From Pyrinomonas methylaliphatogenes (lineage in GTDB: Bacteria > Acidobacteriota > Blastocatellia > Pyrinomonadales > Pyrinomonadaceae), in contig NZ_CBXV010000004.1 of the NCBI RefSeq assembly GCF_000820845.2, positions 124,001 through 188,000 on the forward strand: DNA of 64,000 nt, written 5' to 3'. The notes under the pieces were generated by a model. The model did no database searches. It had not been told where the DNA came from and saw only the letters and a program-made list of their open reading frames with translations. Position 1 is the stretch's first letter. Every line of letters starts with the position of its first letter. The position numbers were made by a program, and so were the translations under genes. This document shows, one piece after another, positions 19,351-27,983 of the stretch.

Positions 19351-19393
19351 CGGTAAAATCGGGAGCTCGAACTGGCATCTCTCGGGCGAGATC

Positions 19394-20146
19394 ATGAAGG
19401 TCGCTCTGTTCGTCCCCTGTTATGTTGATCAGTTCTATCCGCGCGTCGCGCGCGCGACGCTCGAGCTGTTGGAAAAACAGGGGCTGGAGGTGGAATTCCC
19501 TCTGGCGCAGACCTGTTGCGGGCAGCCGCTGGCGAATGCGGGCGGCGAAGATTACGCGCTCGCGGTCTATCGCCATTTCGTCGAGACATTCGCCGGGTAC
19601 GAATATATCGTCTCCCCTTCGGGGAGTTGCGTCTATCACGTGCGCCATCATTTCGCGCGTGCGGAGCAGACGCCTGAAGTGCAACATGTGCGCGCCAGGA
19701 CCTACGAGCTATGCCAGTTCTTATCGGAGGTCATCGGCGTCGAGGGGTTCGATTTCGCCTTCCCTCGCCGAGTCGGCTTGCACATCGGATGTCACGCGCA
19801 ACGTGGTCTGCGACTGGCCCAGTCTTCCGAGTTGAGCGATGAATGGGGCGGCGTCGCTTCCTCTCTTCTCAAGAGGATCAAGGGATTGGAGTTAGTCGAG
19901 CTGGATCGGCGCGATGAATGCTGCGGTTTCGGCGGCACGTTCTGCGTGACGGAAGAGGCGGTTTCAGTGCGCATGGGATTGGATCGCGTGCTGGACCACC
20001 AGCGGCATGGGGTGGAAGTCCTCACCGGAAGCGATATGTCGTGCCTCATGCATCTCGAAGGGATCATCCGGCGTCACCGGATCCCGATCGAAGTGATGCA
20101 CATCGCCGAGATATTGAACGGAGGCAATCATGATCGATCACCCTAG
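19394..20146 (+). CDS. lutA: LutA, L-lactate oxidation complex Fe-S subunit
   Basis: 250 aa with two CCG (cysteine-rich) repeats: FVPCYVDQFYP with QTCCGQP, and HIGCHAQRGL with DECCGFGGTFCV. This is the pattern of LutA/YkgE, a subunit of the flavin-independent L-lactate dehydrogenase complex described in Bacillus and Shewanella. Together with LutB and LutC it oxidises L-lactate to pyruvate. The gene starts 43 bp after the L-fucose dehydrogenase-type gene on the same strand, and the fucose pathway upstream produces L-lactate. Its 3' end overlaps lutB by 17 bp. Confidence 0.9.
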   Translation: MKVALFVPCYVDQFYPRVARATLELLEKQGLEVEFPLAQTCCGQPLANAGGEDYALAVYRHFVETFAGYEYIVSPSGSCVYHVRHHFARAEQTPEVQHVRARTYELCQFLSEVIGVEGFDFAFPRRVGLHIGCHAQRGLRLAQSSELSDEWGGVASSLLKRIKGLELVELDRRDECCGFGGTFCVTEEAVSVRMGLDRVLDHQRHGVEVLTGSDMSCLMHLEGIIRRHRIPIEVMHIAEILNGGNHDRSP

Positions 20147-21506
20147 CGCGGCCAGAGAGTTCAACGCGGATCCCGGGCGCGTCGCGTGGCACGATCAAAC
20201 TCTTTGGGTCGTAAGACAAAAGCGCGACCGCGCCGCGCGCGAGATCGCCGAGTGGGAAGAGCTCCGCGCGCTCGCCTCTGAAATCAAAGCGCACACGCTC
20301 AGCCATTTGGATGAGTACCTGATGGAGTTCGAATATAACGCGACGCGCCGCCGCATCGCCGTCCACTGGGCTAAAGACGCGGCGGAACATAACCAGATCG
20401 TCCACCGGATCTTAAGTCAACGCGGCGCGCGGCTCGTGGTCAAAAGCAAATCAATGTTGACCGAAGAGTGCCACTTGAACTCTTTCCTCGAACGGCGCGG
20501 CATCACGGTAATCGATACGGATCTTGGCGAGCGCATCGTTCAATTGGCCGGCGAAGCGCCGAGTCACATCGTCCTACCGGCGGTTCACAAGAGGAAAGAG
20601 GAGATCGGCGCGCTCTTTGAAAAGCACCTGGGGACGGCTAAAGGGGCGAGCGATCCGCAATATTTGACCGAGATGGCGCGCCTCTCTTTGCGCGAGAAGT
20701 TCCTTGCGGCGGATGCGGCGATCACGGGAGTCAATTTCGCTATCGCGGAGACGGGCGGCGTCGTCGTTTGCACGAACGAAGGTAACGCCGATCTCGGGGT
20801 GAATCTCGCGCCCGTACATATCGCTTGCATGGGGATCGAGAAGATCATCCCGAAACTCGAACACCTCGGCGTCTTCTTGCGTCTCCTTGCGCGCAGCGCG
20901 ACGGGCCAGCCGATCACGACCTACAGCTCACACTTCCACGGCCCGCGCGAGGGCGCTGAGATGCACGTCGTCATCGTCGATAACGGGCGCTCCGAACAGT
21001 TGGGGCGCGAGGAGTTTCGCCGCTCCTTACACTGCATACGTTGCGGCGCGTGCATCAATACCTGTCCCGTTTATCGGCGTAGCGGCGGACATAGCTACGG
21101 CTTCATCGTGCCCGGCCCAATCGGTTCCGTTCTCGCCCCCGGGACCGATCCCGGAAGATACAAGAGTTTGCCGTTCGCTTCGACCCTGTGCGGTTCGTGT
21201 TCGGATGTCTGTCCGGTCAAGATAGATCTGCACGAGCAACTCTACCGATGGCGACAGGTGATCGTGCGCGATCGGAAGGCTTCCCTTAAGAAGAGATTGG
21301 CGCTGAAGGTCTTCGGCGCGATCTTGGCCGACCCTGTGAAGTTCGCTCTTGCGGGAACCATCGCGCGGCGACTCCTCGCCCATGCCCCGAATTTCTTGGT
21401 CAAGAACCGTTTCAACGCCTGGGCGCTGGGGCGCGAGCTGCCGCCGGTGCCGCGAGAGAGTTTCAGGGAGTGGTATCGACAAAAGTACGAGCGCAAGGAG
21501 TCTTAA
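20130..21506 (+). CDS. lutB: LutB, L-lactate oxidation complex ferredoxin-like subunit
   Basis: 458 aa. The N-terminal LUD domain covers about 60-290 (KSKSMLTEE, FLERRGITVIDTDLGE, TGVNFAIAETGGVV, NEGNADLGVNLAPVHI). A double [4Fe-4S] ferredoxin region follows (CIRCGACINTCPVY near 307-320, CGSCSDVCPVKID near 358-370) with a C-terminal tail. Domain order and length match LutB/YkgF. It overlaps lutA by 17 bp, so the subunits are translated together. It would carry electrons from lactate oxidation; the final acceptor is not encoded here. Confidence 0.92.
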   Translation: MIDHPSAAREFNADPGRVAWHDQTLWVVRQKRDRAAREIAEWEELRALASEIKAHTLSHLDEYLMEFEYNATRRRIAVHWAKDAAEHNQIVHRILSQRGARLVVKSKSMLTEECHLNSFLERRGITVIDTDLGERIVQLAGEAPSHIVLPAVHKRKEEIGALFEKHLGTAKGASDPQYLTEMARLSLREKFLAADAAITGVNFAIAETGGVVVCTNEGNADLGVNLAPVHIACMGIEKIIPKLEHLGVFLRLLARSATGQPITTYSSHFHGPREGAEMHVVIVDNGRSEQLGREEFRRSLHCIRCGACINTCPVYRRSGGHSYGFIVPGPIGSVLAPGTDPGRYKSLPFASTLCGSCSDVCPVKIDLHEQLYRWRQVIVRDRKASLKKRLALKVFGAILADPVKFALAGTIARRLLAHAPNFLVKNRFNAWALGRELPPVPRESFREWYRQKYERKES

Positions 21507-21538
21507 CGCGCCCTTTCGAGCGGCTTCGGATCTTGAGG

Positions 21539-22111
21539 ATGAGCAGTCGAGATTTGATCCTTCAACGCATCAAACGGAACAGACCCTCTGACGCGCGGCT
21601 GCCGACGGTGCCAGATTTTTCTTGGCCGCCCGGTATCGACCTTGTCGAGAAGTTCAAGATCGCGCTCGAAAGAGTGGGCGGCAGAGCGATCGCGCTTTCC
21701 CCGCAGGCCGATCTCAAAGAGCAGATCTCGATCCTTTACCCTGGTTGTCAGCGGATCGCTTCGCGCAACGCGCTTCTTTCGCGGATCGAGATAAGCGATC
21801 GAAGTTCGACAGATGAGCTGCGACGGATCGAGTTAGCGGTCTTGAGGGGCCGTTTCGGCGTCGCTGAAAACGGAGCCGTTTGGGTTCCCGAAGAGGAGAT
21901 GATCCATCGCGCGGTGCCGTTCATCGCCGAGCATCTCATCCTTCTGCTGTCGAGGGGCGCGATCGTCGAGAACATGCACCAAGCTTACAAGCTCGTTCCG
22001 CCCTCCGGCTATGGCGTCTTCATCGCCGGCCCATCGAAGACAGCCGATATCGAGCAATCTTTGGTCATCGGAGCCCATGGCCCGCGGAGTTTGACCGTGT
22101 TGCTCGAGTGA
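21539..22111 (+). CDS. lutC: LutC, L-lactate utilisation LUD-domain protein
   Basis: 190 aa from ATG 21539, with a short GAGG just upstream; a reading extending to 21470 would overlap lutB and adds no conserved residues. LUD domain: GGRAIALSP, FGVAENGAVWVPEEE, HLILLLSRGAIVENMHQAY, GVFIAGPSKTADIEQSLVIGAHGPRSLTVLL. This is the smallest member of the LutABC complex. Gene order A-B-C matches Bacillus. It is the last gene of the proposed fucose/lactate operon; a terminator candidate lies 100 bp downstream. Confidence 0.9.
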   Translation: MSSRDLILQRIKRNRPSDARLPTVPDFSWPPGIDLVEKFKIALERVGGRAIALSPQADLKEQISILYPGCQRIASRNALLSRIEISDRSSTDELRRIELAVLRGRFGVAENGAVWVPEEEMIHRAVPFIAEHLILLLSRGAIVENMHQAYKLVPPSGYGVFIAGPSKTADIEQSLVIGAHGPRSLTVLLE

Positions 22112-22148
22112 CGGATCGCTGCTCCTCTCTCCAGAAAGGCCTTGGCTA

Positions 22149-22220
22149 GGACGAGCATAGAGCGAACTTGTTCGCCTGCCCGACGCGCACTGCCTTTGAT
22201 TCGGACGAGCGTAGGGCGAA
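22149..22220. repeat. Two imperfect 18-bp direct repeats downstream of lutC
   Basis: GGACGAGCATAGAGCGAA (22149-22166) recurs as GGACGAGCGTAGGGCGAA (22203-22220) with two changes, 54 bp apart. The second copy forms the left arm of the terminator hairpin. Function unknown. Confidence 0.5.
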
Positions 22221-22234
22221 TCGCTCTGTTTTTT
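22213..22234 (+). terminator. Rho-independent terminator candidate after lutC
   Basis: AGGGCG, loop AAT, CGCTCT (one G-U pair), then G and six T (22229-22234). It lies about 100 bp after the lutC stop and would end the rightward fucose/lactate transcript. Confidence 0.6.
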
Positions 22235-22314
22235 GGGAATGATGCTTGAGTGGCGGGAAGGCGAGATGCTTAGCCTAAAAGATGATGCGAAGGGAAAGCC
22301 CTTCGCATCCGAAC

Positions 22315-22389
22315 TGGTGCCCGCTAGAAGATTCGAACTTCTGACCCCTCGCGTGTGAAACGAGTGCTCTACCACTGAGCTAAGCGGGC
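22315..22389 (-). tRNA. tRNA-Val (anticodon CAC)
   Basis: 75 nt on the minus strand. Acceptor stem GCCCGCT/AGCGGGC, D-arm GCTC-AGTGGTA-GAGC, anticodon stem CTCGT/GCGAG (one G-T pair) with loop TTCACAC giving anticodon CAC, T-arm AGAAG-TTCGAAT-CTTCT, discriminator A and an encoded CCA. It reads GUG codons. Confidence 0.97.
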
Positions 22390-22400
22390 TTCGGAGAAAA

Positions 22401-22430
22401 AATCTAGCAAAAGATGTTTCCGAGCGTCAA
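22401..22430 (-). promoter_or_regulatory. Promoter of tRNA-Val
   Basis: On the minus strand TTGACG (22430-22425), 18 bases, TAGATT (22406-22401), about 12 bp before the mature tRNA 5' end. Confidence 0.6.
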
Positions 22431-22444
22431 GCATGAGGGATCTT

Positions 22445-22906
22445 TCATTCGATCGGCGGATCATCGGGCGAGGCCGGTTGTTCGCTGTTTTCGCGCGGTA
22501 CGCTGACGTTCGAATCGATGTAGAAATAGCGCGTGCCCGTCACGCCTGGCTGTTGCGGATCGGCGTTGACGCTGAAGAAGGCTGGCTGTGTCCCTGATTT
22601 CGGCGTCACCTTCAGTCTGAAGATGTAGCCGCTGATGACCGGCTGATCGCCCGCGAAGCGTTGATCGAGATATTTGGCTTGGATCAGCTGATCGAACGTG
22701 CCGTATTCGCCACGGTGCGACATGGCATAGTCGATCTGGCTATCGCGGATGGTGCGCAACGTCCCGATCGCCGCCGCTTCGTTGCCGCGTCGGATGCTCG
22801 AGCGATAAGCGGGTACGATGATGCTCACCAGAATGCCGATGATCGCGACGACGATCAGCAGTTCGATGAGCGAGAACCCGCGTTGGGTCCGTTCCGTTCT
22901 CGACAT
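22445..22906 (-). CDS. Type II secretion/type IV pseudopilin (GspG-like)
   Basis: 153 aa from ATG 22906; a GTG start at 22918 would add four residues. A short basic leader is followed by the prepilin peptidase site RG|FSLIELLIVVAIIGILVSIIVPAY, with Glu at +5 of the mature protein, then a globular domain with the A(A)IGTLRTIRDSQIDY helix and PKSGTQPAFFSVNADP. The C-terminus is acidic and proline-rich (SPDDPPIE). It would be processed by a prepilin peptidase and assembled at the inner membrane. No other pilus or secretion gene lies nearby, so it is an orphan and its machine cannot be named. Confidence 0.85.
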   Translation of the reverse strand: MSRTERTQRGFSLIELLIVVAIIGILVSIIVPAYRSSIRRGNEAAAIGTLRTIRDSQIDYAMSHRGEYGTFDQLIQAKYLDQRFAGDQPVISGYIFRLKVTPKSGTQPAFFSVNADPQQPGVTGTRYFYIDSNVSVPRENSEQPASPDDPPIE

Positions 22907-23086
22907 CTCTTCCCCCACACGTATAACACGCTCAACGGGCGGTCGGGGTTCCGAAAAGATCCGGTTGCGTGAGACCGCAGAGAACAGATTTTACTACGAT
23001 CGCGATGGGAGCGCTAACCGGCGCGAGGGGCCGGAAGGCGTGCAGACGCGACGTTAGTTGTGTAGAATGGGCGCAAATGGTGCGGC

Positions 23087-24064
23087 ATGAAACGTTTGGC
23101 GGATAGGGAAGAGGAGCGCGCGGCCCTGGCTTTCGCGCGGATCGAACGATTACAATCGGCGATCGAAACGGTCATTCACGGCAAATCCGAAGCCGTGCGT
23201 TTGGTGATCGTCGCGCTCATCGCCGGCGGGCATATCCTTATCGAAGATGTCCCGGGCGTGGGCAAGACGACGCTCGCGCAGGCGCTCGCTCGCTCGTTGG
23301 ATCTCACTTTTCAGCGCATTCAGTTTACGTCTGACCTATTGCCTTCGGATCTTATCGGATTATCCGTGTATAACGAGCGGACCGGCGAGTTCGAGTTCAA
23401 AGCTGGTCCGATCTTCGCCAACGTCATCTTAGCCGATGAGATCAACCGCACCACGCCGAAGACGCAATCGGCACTGCTTGAGGCGATGGCCGAAGGGCAC
23501 GTCACGGTCGAAGGGGAGACATATCCGCTGCCCCAACCGTTCGTCGTCATCGCCACGCAGAACCCGATCGAGCATCATGGGACTTATCCGTTGCCCGAGT
23601 CGCAACTCGATCGTTTCATGTTGCGCGTGCGGATCGGTTATCCCGAGGCGCAGGCGGAACGACGGATATTGCACGAGCGCGCGAAGCGCGATCCGCTCGA
23701 TGAGCTTCGCCCCGTGATGAACGGCGAAGAGGTGTGGGAGTTGAGGCGTATCGCCACGCAAGTGCGCGTCGATGATGCGCTCATCGATTATCTGCTGCGC
23801 ATCGTTGATGCGACGCGGCGCTCGGAGATGCTCGATCTCGGGGTCAGTCCGCGTGGCACGCTCGCGCTCTTCCGCGCGGCGCAGGCGTTGGCCTTGACCG
23901 AGAATCGCGCCTATTGCGTCCCGGATGACATCAAGCGGCTCGTGATGCCAGTTTTCGCACACCGTTTGGTCGTCAACTCTCGCTTCTCCTCCTCCTTGCG
24001 GCGGAGCGAAGAGGCCGAAGCCGTCCTGCGCGAAATCATCAAAACGATCGCCGTTCCAGTCTAA
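23087..24064 (+). CDS. MoxR-family AAA ATPase
   Basis: 325 aa. Walker A VPGVGKTTLAQ (near 52-62), LPSDLIGLSVYN, Walker B VILADEINRTTPKTQSALLEAM, sensor 1 VIATQNPIEHHGTYPLPESQLDRF and a C-terminal lid with SPRGTLALFRAAQALA. MoxR ATPases act as chaperones in maturing metal-containing or secreted complexes and nearly always pair with a DUF58 protein, as here 11 bp downstream. A client cannot be told from the sequence. The ATG lacks a clear ribosome site. Confidence 0.93.
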   Translation: MKRLADREEERAALAFARIERLQSAIETVIHGKSEAVRLVIVALIAGGHILIEDVPGVGKTTLAQALARSLDLTFQRIQFTSDLLPSDLIGLSVYNERTGEFEFKAGPIFANVILADEINRTTPKTQSALLEAMAEGHVTVEGETYPLPQPFVVIATQNPIEHHGTYPLPESQLDRFMLRVRIGYPEAQAERRILHERAKRDPLDELRPVMNGEEVWELRRIATQVRVDDALIDYLLRIVDATRRSEMLDLGVSPRGTLALFRAAQALALTENRAYCVPDDIKRLVMPVFAHRLVVNSRFSSSLRRSEEAEAVLREIIKTIAVPV

Positions 24065-24075
24065 ACCGATCTGGC

Positions 24076-25386
24076 ATGCGATGGGGAGAGGTATATTCGG
24101 CTTGGCGACGGATGTTGCCGCGGACGCGGCGGGCTTGGTTGCACGCCATCATCAGCTTGCTGCTCGTCTTGGGCGGCATCTCGATGGCATCCGTTACGGC
24201 TTTGGCGCGCCATTACGATAGATTGGAGTTGGCGCGTGTGGCCGCCATCGCTTCGCTCATCTTCGTTGCGCTCATCGTCATCTTCGTCCTCCCGCCCCTT
24301 TTTCGTTCAGCGCGCGTCGAGATCGCGACGCTCGATCTCCCGTTCAGCATCAGCGCGGGAGGGTGGTTGTTCATCGCGATCCTCATCGTAGTCGCATTCG
24401 CCGCAGGCAACACGGGCAACAACTTGCTCTTCCTCATCTTCTCCGTGTTCGTCTCGGCACTTTTCATCGCTTGGGCCGCCGGTCGGATCGCTCTGCGCGA
24501 TCTTCAAGTGCAAGCGCGTTTCCCCGATCACATCTTCGCTGGCGAATCCGCGCCGGTCCTCGTCGCGGTGAACAACGCTAAGCAGATATGGCCTTCGATC
24601 TCAATCCTCGTCGAGGCGCGCATCATCGTGTCTTCGGAGCGCGCGAAAGTTGAGAAGCGCACGCTCGCGCATTTCACCTATATCCCGGCCCGCGCGCGCG
24701 TCGAGCAGCGCGTCGAACAGAACTTCGCCAAGCGCGGTCGTCTGATCGTTACTGGATTCGATCTTTCGACGCGCTTCCCGTTCGGATTCTTCCGCCTGCG
24801 CCGCCGTTTGCGCACGCGCGAGGTCGAAATAATCGTCTATCCGAAGCCTGAACCGCTCGGCGATGAGCTCCATCTGTTGCCGATCGCCGTCGGACAGACG
24901 CAAGCCATGCGCCGCGGCGCCGGTCACGATCTATACAGCTTGCGCGATTATCAACCACACGATAATCTGCGCCACATAGATTGGAAAGCCACGGCGCGCG
25001 CGCGACGCTTGATCGTCCGCGAATTCACGGCTGAAGAGGAGCGGCGCGTGCACATCGTTTTCGACATCGCGTCTTGCGCCGAAGAGTGTCATCCGCTGCG
25101 CTTCGAGCGGGCGGTGGGCTTGGCCGCATCTCTCATCGCGCACTTCATCGAAGAGCGAATGGAGGTCCGTTTGACGCTCGGCGAAGAAAGCGGCGGGTAC
25201 GGAAGCGGACCAGATCACTTATACGCTTGTTTGCGCCGTCTTGCCGTGGTCGAGTTGCCGACGGGGGGGCGGCGCAGCCTTGAAGCGATCGCTTTTGATG
25301 AAGAGTATGCCATTCTGCTGACCTTTGCCCCGCACGGCACGATCCCCGCGCGCATTTGGCGACAGTCGCACGTGATCCATGTCTGA
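24076..25386 (+). CDS. DUF58 domain membrane-associated protein
   Basis: 436 aa. Hydrophobic segments near residues 25-42, 60-78 and 95-135 (AGGWLFIAILIVVAFA, NNLLFLIFSVFVSALFIAW) anchor the N-terminal half. The DUF58 core is clear: GAGHDLYSLRDYQPHDNLR followed by HIDWKATARARRLIVREF, then a vWA-like region (RRVHIVFDIAS). It forms an operon with the MoxR ATPase 11 bp upstream, the standard pairing. Transglutaminase-type partners often found next to such pairs are absent here. Confidence 0.9.
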   Translation: MRWGEVYSAWRRMLPRTRRAWLHAIISLLLVLGGISMASVTALARHYDRLELARVAAIASLIFVALIVIFVLPPLFRSARVEIATLDLPFSISAGGWLFIAILIVVAFAAGNTGNNLLFLIFSVFVSALFIAWAAGRIALRDLQVQARFPDHIFAGESAPVLVAVNNAKQIWPSISILVEARIIVSSERAKVEKRTLAHFTYIPARARVEQRVEQNFAKRGRLIVTGFDLSTRFPFGFFRLRRRLRTREVEIIVYPKPEPLGDELHLLPIAVGQTQAMRRGAGHDLYSLRDYQPHDNLRHIDWKATARARRLIVREFTAEEERRVHIVFDIASCAEECHPLRFERAVGLAASLIAHFIEERMEVRLTLGEESGGYGSGPDHLYACLRRLAVVELPTGGRRSLEAIAFDEEYAILLTFAPHGTIPARIWRQSHVIHV

Positions 25387-25412
25387 GCGCGTTCATAACA
25401 ACCTCGCAAGGA

Positions 25413-25440
25413 AACCCGCAACTTCAGTCGCGGGTTATTT
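25413..25440. terminator. Hairpin between convergent DUF58 and hemG genes
   Basis: AACCCGC (25413-25419) and GCGGGTT (25430-25436) form a perfect 7-bp stem with a 10-nt loop, followed by ATTT on the plus strand. It may end transcription from the left; the T tract is short, so confidence is moderate. Confidence 0.5.
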
Positions 25441-25474
25441 ACGAGGGAGCGTGCTCGCTGGGCCAACCGATGGA

Positions 25475-26914
25475 CTAAGATCCCATCTGTTGCGAGAGGT
25501 ATTCGAGGATCCGCTCGGCAGCCGACTCGCCGCTGCGTATGCAATCAGGGATCCCTACGCCCTCGTAGGCATTCCCGGCTAGTTGCAACGATGGATAGGC
25601 GCTCAAGCGTCGGCGCACGCGTTCGATCAGGTCGAGATGGCCCAGTTGGTATTGCGGCATCGAATGCGGCAGGCGCGCGACGTGCGCGAAGATCGGGGCG
25701 CTCTCGATGGCGAGCAGCTCTTCGAGATCATGGCGTGTTAGTTCGAGAAGCTCGTCATCATCGAGCGCGAGCTTTTCGGATTGCAATGCGCCGCCGACGA
25801 AAGCGCGTAAAAGTGCGACCCCTTCGGGCGCGCGCCCGGCGAACTTCACGCTGCTGAAGGTGCAAGCGATGATAGCGCGGCGTTCGATGGCGGGGACGAC
25901 GAAGCCGAATCCGTCGAGCGGATGGCGAATGGCGGCCCGCCTGTAAGCGAGATTGATCGTCGCGGCTGAAGCGTAAGTGATGGAGCGAAGATCAGCCGCT
26001 AGCTCCCCGTCCAACTCGCCGAGCACGCGCGCGGCTTGAGGGGCTGGCAGCGCGAGGCAGATCGCATCGGCGAAAATCGTCCCGCGCGTCGTCATGATCT
26101 GCCATTGCTGCTTCGGCGCATCGAAGCGAAGTCCACATGCTTCAGTCCGAAGGCGGATCGCGTTTTGTGGGAGCCGTTCGACGAGCCGTTCGACGATCGT
26201 TTGCATGCCGTCTTGGAAAGAGATGAAGAGATCGTAGCGCGCCCCGCTCGCCGCGCCATTGGCCTGGCCTCTCTTCCTCATCGCCAAAATGAGGCTTCTG
26301 TGCTCGCGCTCCATCTCAAGGAGAAACGGCATCGTCGCTTTTAAACTCAATCGTTCGGGATCGGCGGTGTAGATGCCGCCGATTAGCGGTTGAGCGATCC
26401 GCTCGAGCGCTTCGCGCCCGAACCGGCGACGGACGAAGCTCGCCAAACTTTCGTCCTCTTTGGCGCGAGGGCGGGGAAGCAGCAGATCGAGCGCCATGCG
26501 CGCCTTGCCGGGCCAGCTGATGATGTCTGAGGCGAAGAACGGCCACAGACGAATCGGGGCCAACAGGTGGAAACCTTGTGGGATGGGACGCAGTCGCCCT
26601 TCGCGCACGATGAAGCTCCGTCTGTGTTGAGGGTTCGTCCTAATCAAGCGATCTTCGAGACCGAGGCGCTGCGCGAGCGCGACGGCCCAGGGTTTTGCTG
26701 AGATGAAAGCATCTGGACCAGTTTCGATCAGCAGATCGTCGCTGCGCAACGTGTTGATCACCCCGCCAGCGCGTTCGCGCGCCTCGATCAGCGTAAGCTC
26801 CGGCTTTACAGCGCGCGCCGCGGACAGTTCTAGTAGTCTGTTGGCTGCGGCGAGACCGCTGATGCCGCCGCCGATGATCGCGATGCGAGGTCGTTTGACG
26901 CTCATCACTTTCAT
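25475..26914 (-). CDS. hemG: Protoporphyrinogen/coproporphyrinogen oxidase (HemG/HemY type)
   Basis: 479 aa from the ATG at 26914, which overlaps the hemH stop as ATGA; an upstream in-frame start at 26956 would run into hemH. The N-terminal dinucleotide fold is RIAIIGGGISGLAAANRL, followed by ERAGGVINTL, LLIETGPDAFISAKP and a C-terminal NAYEGVGIPDCIRSGESAAERIL. It is a FAD enzyme of the amine oxidase/PPOX family that oxidises porphyrinogen to porphyrin in late heme synthesis. The order hemE-hemH-hemG matches the Bacillus hemEHY operon. Whether it uses coproporphyrinogen or protoporphyrinogen cannot be decided from sequence alone. Confidence 0.9.
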   Translation of the reverse strand: MKVMSVKRPRIAIIGGGISGLAAANRLLELSAARAVKPELTLIEARERAGGVINTLRSDDLLIETGPDAFISAKPWAVALAQRLGLEDRLIRTNPQHRRSFIVREGRLRPIPQGFHLLAPIRLWPFFASDIISWPGKARMALDLLLPRPRAKEDESLASFVRRRFGREALERIAQPLIGGIYTADPERLSLKATMPFLLEMEREHRSLILAMRKRGQANGAASGARYDLFISFQDGMQTIVERLVERLPQNAIRLRTEACGLRFDAPKQQWQIMTTRGTIFADAICLALPAPQAARVLGELDGELAADLRSITYASAATINLAYRRAAIRHPLDGFGFVVPAIERRAIIACTFSSVKFAGRAPEGVALLRAFVGGALQSEKLALDDDELLELTRHDLEELLAIESAPIFAHVARLPHSMPQYQLGHLDLIERVRRRLSAYPSLQLAGNAYEGVGIPDCIRSGESAAERILEYLSQQMGS

Positions 26915-27942
26915 TCGTGCAGCCTTCGCTTCGAAGGATTGAATGGCAGACAGCATGTCGCCGGACAGAAGTCTTGATGTGGACCGCGAGCGCCGAGCGC
27001 GCGCCGTTGACTATTCGGGTCGAGCCGCTCCGCGATCAGTTCTCGAATCATGCTGATGAAGGCTGGATGCGTCCCCACGGTGCGCGCGCGGACCATGTTC
27101 AAGCCGAGATCTTCAGCGATGGCGCGCGCTTCTGTATCCAGATCGTAGAGGATCTCCATGTGGTCGGAGATGAAGCCGATCGGCGATATGATCACGTCCT
27201 TAAGGCCGGCGTTTTTCGCTTCGCGCAGATAGTCGCCGATATCCGGTTCGAGCCATTGTTGCGCTGGCGATCCGCTGCGACTTTGATAAACCAAGCGCCA
27301 ACTTCCGTGCCCTAGCTTTTCGGCGACGAGACGGCAGGTTTCGAGCAGTTGCGCTTCATAATCGCAACATTCGGCCATCGCCAACGGTATGCTATGCGCC
27401 GTGAAGATCAGATGCACGTCGGAGTGACGCTCTTCGGGGAAATGAGCGAACGCTTCACGTATGCGTTCGACGTTGGCTTCGATAAAACCGGGATGGTTGT
27501 AAAAGACTCTGATCTTATCGACGCGCGGCGCTTCTGGACCGGCTTCTAATTGCGCTTGTTGGATGTTCTCACGATATTGCCGGCAACCTGAATACGAGCT
27601 GTAAGCTGAGGTGACGAAGGCGAGCGCGCGGCGCACGCCATCGCGCGCCATCTGACGCATGGTATCCGGCAACAGCGGATGCCAGTTGCGATTGCCCCAA
27701 TAGATCGGCAAGTCGATCCCGTGCGCGTCCAGCTCTCGCCTCAGAGCGGCGATCAATTCGCGATTCTGTTGATTGATCGGGCTTACGCCCCCGAACATTT
27801 CATAGTGGTGCGCGACCTCGCGTTTGCGTTCTTCGGGGACATTGCGTCCGCGGAGTACGTTGTCGAGGAACGGCATGACTTCATCCATGCCTTCTGGACC
27901 GCCGAATGAGACGAGCAGAATTGCATCGTAGGGGTGATTCAT
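26911..27942 (-). CDS. hemH: Ferrochelatase
   Basis: 343 aa. Typical elements: ILLVSFGGPEG at the N-terminus, GGVSPINQQNRELI, YWGNRNWHP, TSAYSSYSGCRQY, FTAHSIPLAM with the active-site His, YQSRSGSPAQQWLEPDI and the metal-site region SPIGFISDHMEILYDLDTEA. It inserts Fe2+ into porphyrin. The C-terminus has a cysteine group (FCPATCCLP) that could belong to an Fe-S site, as in some bacterial ferrochelatases. It is the second gene of the heme operon, 41 bp after hemE, and overlaps hemG by four bases. Confidence 0.95.
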   Translation of the reverse strand: MNHPYDAILLVSFGGPEGMDEVMPFLDNVLRGRNVPEERKREVAHHYEMFGGVSPINQQNRELIAALRRELDAHGIDLPIYWGNRNWHPLLPDTMRQMARDGVRRALAFVTSAYSSYSGCRQYRENIQQAQLEAGPEAPRVDKIRVFYNHPGFIEANVERIREAFAHFPEERHSDVHLIFTAHSIPLAMAECCDYEAQLLETCRLVAEKLGHGSWRLVYQSRSGSPAQQWLEPDIGDYLREAKNAGLKDVIISPIGFISDHMEILYDLDTEARAIAEDLGLNMVRARTVGTHPAFISMIRELIAERLDPNSQRRALGARGPHQDFCPATCCLPFNPSKRRLHE

Positions 27943-27983
27943 GATTCCTCCTCGAAGCTGAGAGTGGCGTTATGAAGACATCT

